Source: JBFAPK01 sp040676675
GTDB lineage: Bacteria > Actinomycetota > Actinomycetes > Mycobacteriales > Micromonosporaceae
DNA: 64,000 nucleotides
Assembly: GCF_040676675.1 (NCBI RefSeq)
Contig: NZ_JBFAPK010000020.1
Span: forward strand, 87,027 to 151,026
Direction: 5' to 3'
Part shown: positions 1 to 8,961 of the stretch, piece by piece
Position numbering within the stretch: the stretch's first letter is position 1
Layout: the number at the start of each line of letters is the position of its first letter
Position numbers and translations under genes: made by a program
Notes under the pieces: model-generated
The model's input: the letters and a program-made list of their open reading frames with translations, nothing else
Told to the model about the DNA's origin: nothing
Databases searched by the model: none

Positions 1-2
1 CC

Positions 3-689
3 GACCACCGCTTCCTCGGCGGCGCGGGCCGGTACCGCGACTCGGGCATGATGGGCCTGCCCACCAACGCCCACCCGCGCGCGTTCTGGCAGGCGGACCT
101 GGACGAGGCGGCCGGTCACCTCGTGGAGATCATGCGGGAGGTACGCCCCCAGGTGCTGGTCACCTACGACCCGAACGGCTTCTACGGGCACCCGGACCAC
201 ATCCAGGCGCACCGGGTGGCGATGCGGGCGGCCGAGCTGGCCGGGGCGGAGGGCTTCGGGCCCGACAAGATCTACTGGACGGCCATGCCGAGGAGCGTGC
301 TGGAGGCGGGCATGGCGGCCTTCCGCGAGTCCGCCGACAACCCGTTCGCCGGTCTCGACCAGGCCGAGGAGCTGCCGTTCGGCACGCCGGACGAGCAGAT
401 CGCGGCCCGGATCGACGGTACCGACCACCACGCCGCCAAGGAGGCGGCGATGCGGGCGCATGCCAGCCAGATTCCCGACAACTCCTGGCTCTACTCGATC
501 GCCGGCAACTTCGGCAACGAGTTCATGGGCGTGGAGTACTACACGCTCGCGGCCGGCGAGAAGGGACCCGGCTCCGGCCCGTACGGCTGGGAGGACGACC
601 TCTTCGCGGGGCTGGCGGCCGGCACGGCGGCGGTGCCGGGTCCGGCGGTGCCGGGCGGGACCGCCCCGGCGGAGGCCGGCTCGCGGTGA
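3..689 (+). CDS. mshB: Mycothiol deacetylase MshB, 5' truncated by window edge
   Basis: C-terminal 228 residues of N-acetyl-1-D-myo-inositol-2-amino-2-deoxy-alpha-D-glucopyranoside deacetylase, a zinc enzyme of mycothiol synthesis. The frame is open from base 3, so the start lies outside the window. Seen: the conserved stretch YDPNGFYGHPDHIQAH, which carries the third zinc-ligand histidine of this LmbE-like family, and the late block SWLYSIAG. The N-terminal AHPDDE zinc motif would be on the missing part; the full family length is about 290-300 residues. It overlaps the next gene by four bases, suggesting translational coupling. Mycothiol context fits the mycoredoxin gene 55 kb downstream. 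Confidence 0.93.
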   Translation, partial: DHRFLGGAGRYRDSGMMGLPTNAHPRAFWQADLDEAAGHLVEIMREVRPQVLVTYDPNGFYGHPDHIQAHRVAMRAAELAGAEGFGPDKIYWTAMPRSVLEAGMAAFRESADNPFAGLDQAEELPFGTPDEQIAARIDGTDHHAAKEAAMRAHASQIPDNSWLYSIAGNFGNEFMGVEYYTLAAGEKGPGSGPYGWEDDLFAGLAAGTAAVPGPAVPGGTAPAEAGSR

Positions 690-1147
690 CGCTGCCGAGT
701 CCGCCCGTGACCGCCTCCCCGGAGCTGCTGCCGGAACCGCCCCGCCGGCGGCCGGTACTCGATCTTCTCGTTCGCGTGGCCGGCGGGGTGGTCGCGGTGG
801 TGGCCGCGGTGGTGACCGGGGTCGTCGAGCTGCTCTGCTCGACCCTGCGCATCGGCGGCGTCCCGACCGGCGTCGCCGTGCTGCTGGTGGTGCTGGGCAA
901 CGCCGCGCTGAGCTGGTTCGCCTACCGCGCGGTCGGCCGCCGCTGGGCGGTACTGCTGCCGGCGCTGCCCTGGTTCGCGCTGATGCTGGTCGCCGCGGGG
1001 CGGACCAGCGAGGGCGACGTGCTGCTCGCCGGGGACAACTGGGTCGGGGTCGCGATGATCGCCGTCGGCTCGTTGACCTTCGCGGTGGCCGGCTACCGGC
1101 TGATCCTCGCGCCCCGACCCGGCCAGCCGCCCGTACCGGGCCGCTGA
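686..1147 (+). CDS. DUF6113-type membrane protein
   Basis: 153-residue protein starting at a GTG that overlaps the mshB stop (GTGA). After a short proline-rich cytoplasmic-looking start, it shows about four hydrophobic segments (roughly residues 28-52, 60-78, 85-105, 118-140), so it is an integral membrane protein. Small membrane proteins of this kind sit directly after mshB in many actinobacteria, which supports the assignment; the function is unknown. No catalytic motif is visible. A role tied to mycothiol is only suggested by position. Confidence 0.8.
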   Translation: MTLPSPPVTASPELLPEPPRRRPVLDLLVRVAGGVVAVVAAVVTGVVELLCSTLRIGGVPTGVAVLLVVLGNAALSWFAYRAVGRRWAVLLPALPWFALMLVAAGRTSEGDVLLAGDNWVGVAMIAVGSLTFAVAGYRLILAPRPGQPPVPGR

Positions 1148-1192
1148 CCGTGTCGACCCGCCGTCGCCAGCGGCCCTACCCGGCCGGCGGTG

Positions 1193-1921
1193 TCACCAGG
1201 GTTCGGCGCCGTCCTCGCTGAAGAATCGGGCCGTCGGGCCGTCGTCCGGCAGGGTGGCGAGCCGTACCGCGACGATCGCGCCCTGTTCCGGCGTGCGCGG
1301 GCCGGCGTGCCCATTCAGGTCGGTCGCGCAGTAGCCCGGGTCGGCGGCGTTCACCTTGATCCGCGTGTCGCGCAGCTCGTTGGCGTACGAGACGGTCACC
1401 GCGTTCAGCGCGCTCTTCGAGGAGTTGTACGCCAGCAGCGGGAACGCCGCGTACGGGCCCGTCGGATCGCTGGTGATCCCGAGCGAACCCAGGCCGCTGG
1501 AGACGTTCACGATCCGACCGGACGCCGCGCGGCGGATCAGCGGCAGCAGGGCGTTCGTGACCAGCACCACGGCGTACACGTTGGTGGCGTAGGTCCGTTC
1601 CAGCAGCGCCACCGGCGTCTGGCTCGGCCGCTGCCCGCGCTCCAGCAGGACGCCGGCGTTGTTGACCAGGACGTCGAGCCGGCCGTGCTCCCGCTCGACC
1701 GTGGCCGCGGCGGCCGAGACCGACACCGGGTCGGTCACGTCCAGCTCCAGCGGCACCGCCCGGATCCCCTCGGCGGCGAGCTTCTCGGCCGCGGCCGTGC
1801 CGCGCCCCCGGTGGCGCGCGCCGACCAGCACGGTGGCGCCCGTGCCGCCCAGCCCGCGCGCGATCTCGTACCCGATTCCCTTGTTCGCGCCCGTGACGAG
1901 GGCGATCTTCGCTTCGCTCAT
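1193..1921 (-). CDS. SDR family NAD(P)-dependent oxidoreductase
   Basis: 242-residue classical short-chain dehydrogenase/reductase. Seen: the cofactor-binding TGANKGIG near the N-terminus, the NNAG motif, the catalytic Ser in VNVSSGLGSLG and an active-site YNSSK (Tyr-x-x-x-Lys). The variant TGANKGIGYE resembles carbonyl-reductase-like members. The ATG at 1921 is chosen because the fold begins at once; the longer upstream reading frame runs antisense to the divergent regulator gene. It is divergent from the XRE regulator at 2024 with about 100 bp between, a common regulator-target arrangement. Substrate unknown. Confidence 0.92.
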   Translation of the reverse strand: MSEAKIALVTGANKGIGYEIARGLGGTGATVLVGARHRGRGTAAAEKLAAEGIRAVPLELDVTDPVSVSAAAATVEREHGRLDVLVNNAGVLLERGQRPSQTPVALLERTYATNVYAVVLVTNALLPLIRRAASGRIVNVSSGLGSLGITSDPTGPYAAFPLLAYNSSKSALNAVTVSYANELRDTRIKVNAADPGYCATDLNGHAGPRTPEQGAIVAVRLATLPDDGPTARFFSEDGAEPW

Positions 1922-2023
1922 GCCGCCGATCCTGCGGCGGCCACGGCGCCGGCGGGAGAGACCGGCCGAACCACGGACCGGCGGTCCCTGGTTCGACGCC
2001 ACCGACCGGCGCAGGATGGGCGG

Positions 2024-2872
2024 ATGGACCGCCGCCAGCTCGCCGAGTTCCTCCGCAGCCGCCGCGCCCGGGTGCAGCCCGGCGACGTGGGGCTGGGCGC
2101 CGGTGCCCGGCGCCGCACGCCGGGCCTGCGCCGGGAGGAGGTGGCCCGGCTCGCCGGCATCTCGGTGGACTACTACTCGCGGCTGGAGCAGGCGCGTGGC
2201 CCGCGCCCGTCCCGCCAGGTGCTCTCGGCGCTGGCCCGGGCGCTGCGGCTGTACGACGCCGAGCGCGCGCACCTCTACCATCTGGTCGGCGAGCTGCCCA
2301 CCCCGCCGACCAGCCCGAGCCGGGACGTGCCGGCGGGCGTGCTGCACCTGCTCGACCGGCTCGACGACACGCCCGCGTACGTGATCGACGTCAAGTACGA
2401 GATCCTCGCCTGGAACCCGATGGCCGCCGCACTGCTGGGCGACCCGTCCGCGTGGCCGCCGCACCGGCGCAACATCGTCTGGAACCTCTTCGTCGGCGAG
2501 TACTCCGCCGCCGCGCTGGCCGACCCGGACTCCTCGGCCTTTGCCGACGAGTGCGTCGCCGAGCTGCGCGCCGCCGCGGGCCGGTATCCCGAGGACCCGG
2601 GCGTGCAGGAGCTGATCACCCGGCTCCGGGCGGCCAGCCCCGAGTTCGTACGGCGCTGGGAGCAGCTGCGGGTCTGCGTACGGGCCGGCTCGACCACCAA
2701 GCAGCTCCGGCACCCGGTGGTGGGCGACCTGACCCTGGAGTGCGAGGTGCTGGAGATCGCCGGGCACGGGCAACGCCTGATCATCTACACCGCCCGGCCG
2801 GGCAGTCCCTCCGCTGAGGCGCTGAGACTGCTCGGCGTCGTGGGCACCCAGTGGACCGTCGACCTCTCCTGA
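2024..2872 (+). CDS. XRE-type regulator with MmyB-like ligand domain
   Basis: 282 residues. An N-terminal helix-turn-helix (about 8-75) carries the signature LRREEVARLAGISVDYYSRL and is followed by an MmyB-like ligand-binding/PAS-type domain (about 100-270, with VKYEILAWNPMAAALLGD). This family commonly controls an adjacent dehydrogenase. The divergent SDR gene at 1193-1921 shares the 102-bp intergenic region and is the likely target. The start at 2024 gives the canonical N-terminus MDRRQLAEFLRSRR; upstream extensions lie in the SDR antisense strand. Confidence 0.92.
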   Translation: MDRRQLAEFLRSRRARVQPGDVGLGAGARRRTPGLRREEVARLAGISVDYYSRLEQARGPRPSRQVLSALARALRLYDAERAHLYHLVGELPTPPTSPSRDVPAGVLHLLDRLDDTPAYVIDVKYEILAWNPMAAALLGDPSAWPPHRRNIVWNLFVGEYSAAALADPDSSAFADECVAELRAAAGRYPEDPGVQELITRLRAASPEFVRRWEQLRVCVRAGSTTKQLRHPVVGDLTLECEVLEIAGHGQRLIIYTARPGSPSAEALRLLGVVGTQWTVDLS

Positions 2873-3078
2873 CCCGGCCGGCGCGCACCCGCCGCGCACC
2901 TCGCCGGCCCGCCCGGCCGGTGAGACCGGGTCACCGGCGCGCCGTCGCGGCTCGCGGGCGTTTTCGGCGCCGGTGACTTATAGCTCATTCCCAGGTCGGA
3001 GTGGTAAATATCTGTGGCAGCAACGCCCCGGTTGCGGTGCGTCAGCTGGCGTGGGTCCGATCCGCGGGGAGGAAACAG

Positions 3079-3543
3079 ATGAAGGAGCGTTGGCTGCCGG
3101 TAGGAGTGCTCGCGGGCATCCTGTTCGTGATCAACGTGGTGGCCCGGCTGGTGATCAGGTTCGGGTTCGACAACGGCACCGAGGCCTCCGACCGGGTCTC
3201 GCTCGCGATGTTCGCCGTGATCGGCGTACTGCTGGCGGCGATCGCATTCGTCGTGGCCCGGCGCGAGCCGCTGGCCCGATGGAGCGGCGACGTCGCCGTG
3301 GCGATCCTGGTCGCGCTGGCCGCCACGATCTTCATCGGGCCGTTCATCAGTGGCAGCCAGCCCTTCGCCAACGGCGCCGGCGAGTTCTTCGCGCAGATCT
3401 GGCTCTACGCCGGCTTCTCCGCCGGTGGGGTGCTGCTCGGTTACCTCCTGGTCACCGCCCTCGGGCTGGACCACCGGTCGCAGTCGCTGAAGCGGTTCGC
3501 CGAGGTCAAGCGGGCGAAGCCGCAGCGCGTCGTCCGGCGCTGA
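3079..3543 (+). CDS. Small four-helix membrane protein, unknown function
   Basis: 154 residues, start chosen at an ATG preceded by a good ribosome site (GGGGAGGAAACAG). Four hydrophobic helices are visible (about residues 5-25, 42-62, 71-92, 106-130), followed by a basic C-terminal tail (KRAKPQRVVRR). No known motif recognised. It is convergent with the GNAT gene and separated from it by a strong hairpin at 3551-3576. I infer an integral inner-membrane protein; nothing in the sequence points to a substrate. Confidence 0.75.
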   Translation: MKERWLPVGVLAGILFVINVVARLVIRFGFDNGTEASDRVSLAMFAVIGVLLAAIAFVVARREPLARWSGDVAVAILVALAATIFIGPFISGSQPFANGAGEFFAQIWLYAGFSAGGVLLGYLLVTALGLDHRSQSLKRFAEVKRAKPQRVVRR

Positions 3544-3550
3544 CCCCGCC

Positions 3551-3576
3551 GCCGGCCCGCCCACCGGCGGGCCGGC
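3551..3576. terminator. Bidirectional hairpin terminator between convergent genes
   Basis: Perfect 11-bp inverted repeat GCCGGCCCGCC / GGCGGGCCGGC with a 4-nt loop, lying directly between the stop codons of the + gene ending at 3543 and the - gene ending at 3577. No T-tract, as is usual in GC-rich actinobacteria. Confidence 0.7.
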
Positions 3577-4569
3577 TCAGTCGGGCGCGACCCGGCTCAC
3601 GTACGTGTGGTGGGTGGTGAAGCCGAGCCGCCGGTACAGCGCCACCGCCGCCGCGTTGTGCTCCTCGACCTGCAGGAACGCGTCCGTGGCGCCGAGTCCG
3701 GCGGCCCACCGCGTCAGCGCGCGGAGCACGTGCAGCGCCAGCCCCCGTCGGCGGGCGGCCGGCACCACCTCCAGCAGGGTCAGCCCCAGCCAGCGCCCGC
3801 GCTGACCGGTGACCGTGCCGCGGGCGACGGCGAGCAGTTCCTGGCCGCCCGTCGAGGCGTACACGTGCGCGAACCGGATCGTCGGCACCGCCGTCAGCAG
3901 CCGCAGCGCGGCCTCCGGCAGCCTGTTCGCCGGCCGGTCGGGGCCGCTCTTGCGGGCCGCGACGAGCGCGAGCCAGGCGTCCGAGGGCTCCTCCAGCAGC
4001 TCGACGGTGGGCAGGTCGGCGCGGTGCGGCATCCGGTCGAGGAGCGCGGCCAGCGACGCGGTCTGCACCAGGACGGGCGGCTGGGCGCGCCAGCCGCGTT
4101 CGTCCAGCGCCACGCCGACCGGCCCGGCCAGCGGCAGCGGTACGTTGATCCGCGCCGGCAGGCCGCGGGCGGCGTACCAGGACTCGACCGCGTCGATCGC
4201 GGCGGGCAGCGGCCGGTCCGGGTCGCCGACCGGCAGGGCGGAGTTGCCGCGCCCGGTCCAGCCGTCGGCCGCGCGCAGCAGCCAGCCGCCGAGCCGGTCC
4301 TGCACCGGCGCCGGCCACGCCTCGTTCGCCGCCAACTCCAGGTCGACCACCGCGCCCGCGACCGGCCGCCGGGCCGCCGGTACCCGCTTGGCGCGGTGCA
4401 CCTCGGCCAGCGGTACGCGCAGCTCGCCCTTGCCGGTGGCGACCGTGAGATGGGTCTCGCTCAGCTCGACGAGCTCACCCAGCGTGTCGGAGAACTGCGT
4501 CCGGCCCTCGGAAATCCCCACAATCCGGCGGACCACCACACGGTGTCCCACATCCTGCCTTCGGAGCAC
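3577..4569 (-). CDS. GNAT family N-acetyltransferase
   Basis: 330 residues, GTG start at 4569 preceded on its strand by GGAGG. The N-terminal third (1-80) is a small beta-rich region found in this actinobacterial family. The C-terminal GNAT fold (about 210-328) shows the acetyl-CoA loop VVPAARRRGLALHVL and the late motif EEHNAAAVALYRRLGF. The gene is divergent from fdxA with an 80-bp gap, an arrangement conserved in actinobacteria. The acceptor substrate is not evident. Confidence 0.85.
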   Translation of the reverse strand: MLRRQDVGHRVVVRRIVGISEGRTQFSDTLGELVELSETHLTVATGKGELRVPLAEVHRAKRVPAARRPVAGAVVDLELAANEAWPAPVQDRLGGWLLRAADGWTGRGNSALPVGDPDRPLPAAIDAVESWYAARGLPARINVPLPLAGPVGVALDERGWRAQPPVLVQTASLAALLDRMPHRADLPTVELLEEPSDAWLALVAARKSGPDRPANRLPEAALRLLTAVPTIRFAHVYASTGGQELLAVARGTVTGQRGRWLGLTLLEVVPAARRRGLALHVLRALTRWAAGLGATDAFLQVEEHNAAAVALYRRLGFTTHHTYVSRVAPD

Positions 4570-4648
4570 GATCGACCTCCTCCACGGCGAGATACTAGGC
4601 TCTTACCGTCGCGGCTGATCGCGGCGTAGTTTGCGGAGGAGAAGATCG

Positions 4649-4975
4649 GTGACCTACATCATCGCCGAGCCGTGCGTCGATGTGCTCGACAAGGCGTGCA
4701 TCGAAGAGTGCCCGGTCGACTGCATCTACGAGGGCAACCGGATGCTCTACATCCACCCCGACGAGTGCGTCGACTGCGGGGCCTGTGAGCCGGTCTGCCC
4801 GGTAGAGGCGATCTTCTACGAGGACGACGTGCCCGAGCAGTGGAAGGACTACACCTCGGCGAACTACGAGTTCTTCGAGGACCTCGGCTCGCCGGGCGGC
4901 GCCTCGAAGATCGGCAAGGTCGAGAAGGACAGCCCCTTCGTCGCCGCCCAGCCGCCGCGCGGGGAAGCACACTGA
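4649..4975 (+). CDS. fdxA: Seven-iron ferredoxin (3Fe-4S/4Fe-4S)
   Basis: 108-residue bacterial-type 7Fe ferredoxin, a cytosolic electron carrier. The cysteine pattern is Cys9, Cys17, Cys21, Cys25 and then Cys40-x2-Cys43-x2-Cys46-x3-Cys50, matching the FdxA/FdxC family of actinobacteria. The GTG start at 4649 has GGAGGAG about 7 nt upstream and yields the standard N-terminus MTYIIAEPC. It is followed after about 30 nt by dapC, the order also seen in mycobacteria and streptomycetes, so fdxA-dapC-tyrA probably form one transcript. Confidence 0.96.
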   Translation: MTYIIAEPCVDVLDKACIEECPVDCIYEGNRMLYIHPDECVDCGACEPVCPVEAIFYEDDVPEQWKDYTSANYEFFEDLGSPGGASKIGKVEKDSPFVAAQPPRGEAH

Positions 4976-5004
4976 ACCGGATCGGCAACGGGCAGGGACC
5001 GGCG

Positions 5005-6168
5005 GTGGAGACGTCGGGCCCGGCCATGTCCGGGCCCGGGGCGTCGGTACCCGGGTCCGGTGCGGTCGCGTCCGCCCCGGTCTCCGCCCGGCTTCCCGAG
5101 TTCACCTGGGACGCCCTGGAGCAGGCCGGCGCGCTCGCCGCCAGCCACCCGGACGGCCTGATCAACCTGTCGATGGGCACGCCGGTCGACCCGGTGCCGC
5201 CGCTGGTGCGGGAGGCGCTGACCGGCGCTGCCGACGCGCCCGGTTACCCGCTGACCGCCGGTACCGCCGCGCTGCGCGCCGCCATCTCCGACTGGGTTGC
5301 CCGGACCTGCCGCACCGGCGGTACCGAGTTCGGGGTGCTGCCGACGATCGGCTCGAAGGAGCTGGTCGCGTGGCTGCCGACGCTGCTCGGCATCGGCCCG
5401 GGCGACACGGTCGTGGTGCCGTCGGTCTGCTACCCGACCTACGAGGACGGGGCCCGGCTGGCCGGCGCCACCACGGTACGGTCCGACTCGCTGACCGCGC
5501 TCGGTCCGGCGACCCGGGTCCGCCTGGTCTGGGTCAACTCGCCGAGCAACCCGACCGGCCAGGTCCTGCCCGCCGCGCACCTGCGCAAGGTGGTCGACTG
5601 GGCCCGCGAGCGCGGTGCCGTGGTGGCGAGCGACGAGTGCTACCTGCCGCTGGGCTGGCAGGCCGAGCCCGTCTCGATCCTCGCGGACGAGGTCTGCGGC
5701 GGGTCGGCCGAAGGGCTGCTGGCCGTGCACTCGCTCTCCAAGCGCTCCAACCTGGCCGGCTACCGGGCCGGCTTCGTCGCGGGCGACCCGGCGCTCGTGG
5801 CCGAGCTGCTGCGGGTACGCAAGCACGCCGGGATGATCGTGCCGACGCCGGTGCAGGCGGCGATGGTCGCGGCGCTGGGCGACGACGAGCACGCCGCCGC
5901 GCAGCGGGACCGGTACGCGGCGCGCCGCGAGCTGCTCCGGGCGGCGCTGCTCGGCGCCGGCTTCGAGATCGAACACTCCGAGGCCGGGCTCTACCTCTGG
6001 GCCACCCGGCAGGAGGACTGCTGGGAGACGGTCGACTGGTTCGCCCGCCGGGGCATCCTCGTCGCGGCCGGGGTCTTCTACGGCCCGACCGCCCGGCGGC
6101 ACGTGCGGTTGGCGCTGACCGAGACGGACGAGCACGTCTCGGCGGTCGCGGACCGGCTCGCGGGCTGA
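5005..6168 (+). CDS. dapC: Succinyldiaminopimelate transaminase DapC
   Basis: Fold-type I PLP aminotransferase, about 387 residues, making N-succinyl-LL-DAP in the succinylase branch of lysine and peptidoglycan-DAP synthesis. Seen: the substrate/PLP region INLSMGTPVDPVPP, the Asp of ASDECYLPLGW and the Schiff-base lysine in HSLSKRSNLAGYRAG. It follows fdxA directly, the hallmark that separates DapC from other class I aminotransferases in actinobacteria. GTG 5005 has a purine-rich GGGCAGGGA upstream; ATG 5026 is an alternative. dapD and dapE lie 17 kb downstream in this window. Confidence 0.9.
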   Translation: METSGPAMSGPGASVPGSGAVASAPVSARLPEFTWDALEQAGALAASHPDGLINLSMGTPVDPVPPLVREALTGAADAPGYPLTAGTAALRAAISDWVARTCRTGGTEFGVLPTIGSKELVAWLPTLLGIGPGDTVVVPSVCYPTYEDGARLAGATTVRSDSLTALGPATRVRLVWVNSPSNPTGQVLPAAHLRKVVDWARERGAVVASDECYLPLGWQAEPVSILADEVCGGSAEGLLAVHSLSKRSNLAGYRAGFVAGDPALVAELLRVRKHAGMIVPTPVQAAMVAALGDDEHAAAQRDRYAARRELLRAALLGAGFEIEHSEAGLYLWATRQEDCWETVDWFARRGILVAAGVFYGPTARRHVRLALTETDEHVSAVADRLAG

Positions 6169-6179
6169 CGGGGCGGACC

Positions 6180-7256
6180 ATGACGCGCGTGGCGGTGGTC
6201 GGTACCGGCCTGATCGGCGGTTCGATCCTGCTGCGGCTGGCCGAGACGGCGCGCTCCGACGCGGCATTCCCCGGGTCGGCGCGCTCCGACGCGGAGCTGG
6301 ACGTGTGCGGCTGGGACCCGGATCCGGGCACCCGGCGGGAGGGGCGCGGACGCGGGCTGGTCTTCGCCGACGAGCTGGTCGAGGCGGTACGCGAGGCCGA
6401 CGTCGTCTTTCTCTGCGGGCCGCTGCCGACGTTGCCGGAGACCCTGGCCACGGTCACCAAGTCCACCGGCGACGGCTGCGTCATCACCGACGTGGGCAGC
6501 ACCAAGTCGGCGCTGGCGACGTACGCGGTCGAGCACGGGCTCGCGGACCGGTTCGTACCCGGGCATCCGATGTCGGGTACCGAGCGGGCCGGGCTGACGG
6601 CCGCCGCGCCGGAGCTGCTGCGCGGCGCGGCCTGGGTGCTCTGCCCGCCGTCGGACGCCCCGCTCGACCACTTCCGTACCCTGGCGGCGCTGCTGGTGCG
6701 GGTCTTCGAGGCGAAGATCGTGCCGATGTCCCCGGTGGTGCACGACTCGGCCGCCGCGCTCGCCTCGCACATCCCGCACCTGCTCGCCGGCAGCCTCGCC
6801 GGGGCGGTGGCCCGCTCGCCGCTGCGCGACGCGGTGCTCGGGCTCGCCGCGGGAAGCTTCCGGGACGGCACCCGGGTGGCGGGCGCGCCGAGCCGGCGTA
6901 CCGCCGACATGGTGATCAACAATCGGGACGCGGTGCTGCGCCAGCTCGGCGCGGTGCAGGAGTTCCTCGCCGCGCTGGCCGACGCCGTGCGCGACGACGA
7001 CGTCGAGGCGCTCCAGCGCCGGTACGCCGAGGGCCGTGGCCTGCGCGAGGCGCTGCTGGACCGGAGGGTCGCCGCCTCGGTCCGGCGGTTCCCGCGCGCC
7101 GGGAGCAGCGCCGGGAACGGCGGCGGGGCGGGGACCGGCACCGGCGGCGCCGAGCGGGACTTCCTGCTGGCGCTGGGGGAGTCGGGCGGCTACCTGACCG
7201 GCTGTGCCGTCGAGCCCACCGAGGTGGTCTACGCCGCCTGCGCGCCCGAACGCTGA
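6180..7256 (+). CDS. tyrA: Prephenate dehydrogenase
   Basis: 358-residue NAD(P)-dependent prephenate dehydrogenase of tyrosine synthesis. The N-terminal Rossmann motif is VAVVGTGLIGGSILLRL. The active-site block GHPMSGTERAG and the conserved DVGSTKSA are present. It starts 11 nt after dapC. The nucleotide-binding domain contains a duplicated ARSDAxxxG segment (30-bp period, 6249-6295) just after the first helix, an in-frame insertion unlikely to disturb the fold. The C-terminal 60 residues look like the small regulatory-type tail seen in actinobacterial TyrA. Confidence 0.9.
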   Translation: MTRVAVVGTGLIGGSILLRLAETARSDAAFPGSARSDAELDVCGWDPDPGTRREGRGRGLVFADELVEAVREADVVFLCGPLPTLPETLATVTKSTGDGCVITDVGSTKSALATYAVEHGLADRFVPGHPMSGTERAGLTAAAPELLRGAAWVLCPPSDAPLDHFRTLAALLVRVFEAKIVPMSPVVHDSAAALASHIPHLLAGSLAGAVARSPLRDAVLGLAAGSFRDGTRVAGAPSRRTADMVINNRDAVLRQLGAVQEFLAALADAVRDDDVEALQRRYAEGRGLREALLDRRVAASVRRFPRAGSSAGNGGGAGTGTGGAERDFLLALGESGGYLTGCAVEPTEVVYAACAPER

Positions 7257-7416
7257 GCGGTACCGCCGCCCGCCCCGAGCGTCTCCGCCCACGCCGTCCC
7301 TCCGCCGGGCCGTCGGCGAACCCGCCATTCGGGAAAGCCCGCGCCGAACCGCATGAACGCGCCCGTACGGGGAACGAGGTGACAAGCGGAACGGACCCGA
7401 CCGGAGGGGTGCTCGG

Positions 7417-7980
7417 ATGACAATGGCACAGGAACAGGACGTGGTCGACCTGCTGCTCGACCAGCACAACCAGATCAAGGGGCTCTTCGCCCAGTTGGCC
7501 GGGGCGCAGGGGGAACGGAAGCGGGAGCTGTTCCAGGACCTGGTCCGGCTGCTCGCCGTACACGAGAGCGCCGAGGAGATCGTGGTGCACCCGGCGGCCA
7601 AGCGGGCCGCCGAGGTGGAACAGTTGGTGGCCGAACGGCTGCACGAGGAGGACGAGGCCAAGCGGGAGCTTGCCGACCTCTACGACCTGGGCGTCGAGCA
7701 CCCGGACTTCGACACCCGCCTGGCCAAGTTCGCGGACGCCGTGATCCGGCACGCCAGCCACGAGGAGTCGGAGGAGTTCCCGGCCCTGCGTCGGGACGTA
7801 CCGGCCGAGGAACTGGTCCGGATGGCCGGGGCGCTGCGTGCGGCGGAGGCGATGGCGCCGACCCGGCCGCACCCGCACAGCGGCGAGTCGGCCGCCGCGA
7901 ACCTGCTGGCCGGACCGCCGCTGGCGCTCTTCGACAAGCTCCGCGACGGCGTACGCGACTGGCGTCAGTCGAACGCGTAG
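7417..7980 (+). CDS. Hemerythrin HHE-domain protein
   Basis: 187 residues. The HHE cation-binding pattern is visible as LLDQHNQIKGLF, then VHESAEEIVVHP and HASHEESEEFP, the His/Glu ligands of a di-iron four-helix bundle. Such proteins bind oxygen, NO or iron in the cytoplasm. The start at 7417 (ATGACAATGG) follows GGAGGGG at good spacing. It appears monocistronic, separated by 160 bp from tyrA and ending before a pair of hairpins. The precise ligand cannot be told from sequence. Confidence 0.9.
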   Translation: MTMAQEQDVVDLLLDQHNQIKGLFAQLAGAQGERKRELFQDLVRLLAVHESAEEIVVHPAAKRAAEVEQLVAERLHEEDEAKRELADLYDLGVEHPDFDTRLAKFADAVIRHASHEESEEFPALRRDVPAEELVRMAGALRAAEAMAPTRPHPHSGESAAANLLAGPPLALFDKLRDGVRDWRQSNA

Positions 7981-7998
7981 CAGGGCTGATCAGTCCCC

Positions 7999-8070
7999 GG
8001 TCCGCCGGGCCCGCGGTGACGCGGTGCCGCCGGCGGACCCGTTTCAGCCGTCCGCCGGGCCCGGCGGACG
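7999..8070. terminator. Two tandem hairpins between convergent genes
   Basis: First stem GGTCCGCCGG (7999-8008) with CCGGCGGACC (8030-8039), followed by CGTTTC. Second stem CGTCCGCCGG (8049-8058) with CCGGCGGACG (8061-8070). They sit between the + hemerythrin gene and the - DUF2071 gene and probably end both transcripts. Confidence 0.65.
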
Positions 8071-8087
8071 CCCCCGGCGCCGCGCTG

Positions 8088-8804
8088 TCACCGATGCCAG
8101 ATCCCGACGCGTACCGGCACCCCGTCGGAGGCGTGCACCAGGGGATCGGTGTCGGGGGCCGGGATTCCCGCCGAGGTCAGCAGGTCCTGGTCCAGCCGCA
8201 CCGGCTCCGCGTGCCGCAGCGGCCAGGGCGGGTGCTCCACCTCGGCGGCGACCAACCGACCGGCGACCTTCGAGAAGAGCCGGTAGCGGGCCGTCAGGAA
8301 GTGCGCCAGGGCGTCGTACTCCGGCTCCGCCAGCGCCGGTCCGAGCCGCAGCTCCGCCCGGCGTCGGCCGCGGCCGGTGGATGGCCAGCGGCGCCGACTG
8401 CGGTAGCTGACCACGTCTCCGTCGACCCGCACCGCCATCTCCGACCAGAAGTAGGGCAGCGCGTACCCCGCCCGGGCCGCCAGCACGGCGGGGAGCCGGG
8501 CGGCGTCCAGGGAGAAGAACCAGATGCCGCTGCGCCCGCTCGGGTCCCGGACGTACGTGCGGACGTTGGTCTCCGGGAACCGGGACAGCCACGGCAGCGC
8601 CGGCACGCCGGGCGCCCGGACCCCGCGCATGAGAAAGGGCGTCAGGCCGACCCAGGCCGACCCGTCGCAGGTCTGGACGGTCAGCGGCGCCGGTACCAGC
8701 GCCTGGAGCGTCTCCGTCGGGTACCGCCAGTGGAGGAAGGCGATCCGGCTCCAGCGGTGGTACATCACCGGCCGACGTACCGCCGGCGACGGCGGGGCCT
8801 TCAT
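8088..8804 (-). CDS. DUF2071 (YqjF-like) protein
   Basis: 238 residues of the YqjF/DUF2071 family: HWRYPTETLQALVPAPLTV at the N-terminus, then GVRAPGVPALPWLSRFPETN and TNVRTYVRDPSGRSGIWFFS, all family signatures. The start ATG at 8804 is chosen because GAAGGAGG precedes it on the minus strand and the conserved domain starts about 15 residues in; longer upstream extensions lack family similarity. Function unknown; the fold is related to acetoacetate decarboxylase. Confidence 0.88.
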   Translation of the reverse strand: MKAPPSPAVRRPVMYHRWSRIAFLHWRYPTETLQALVPAPLTVQTCDGSAWVGLTPFLMRGVRAPGVPALPWLSRFPETNVRTYVRDPSGRSGIWFFSLDAARLPAVLAARAGYALPYFWSEMAVRVDGDVVSYRSRRRWPSTGRGRRRAELRLGPALAEPEYDALAHFLTARYRLFSKVAGRLVAAEVEHPPWPLRHAEPVRLDQDLLTSAGIPAPDTDPLVHASDGVPVRVGIWHR

Positions 8805-8961
8805 CGTCGTGGCCTCCTTCCCGCACATCCTCGCACCCGGCGCACGGCTCGGGGCTCCGATCGAGCCGGGCCGGTGGGTTCGCCCTGGGGCCCTGGGCGT
8901 CATCCATCTGACATCTCCCACCCGCGACGTCGGAAACCTCGGCCGTTCCCCGGCCGCGCCG

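Noticed and set aside
3506..4318. Minus-strand Arg/Ala-rich frame overlapping the GNAT gene
   Set aside because: It is a shifted-frame shadow of the GNAT gene with no domain of its own.
6249..6295. Frameshift in tyrA from a repeated segment
   Set aside because: The 30-bp duplication keeps the reading frame and the Rossmann and active-site motifs are intact.
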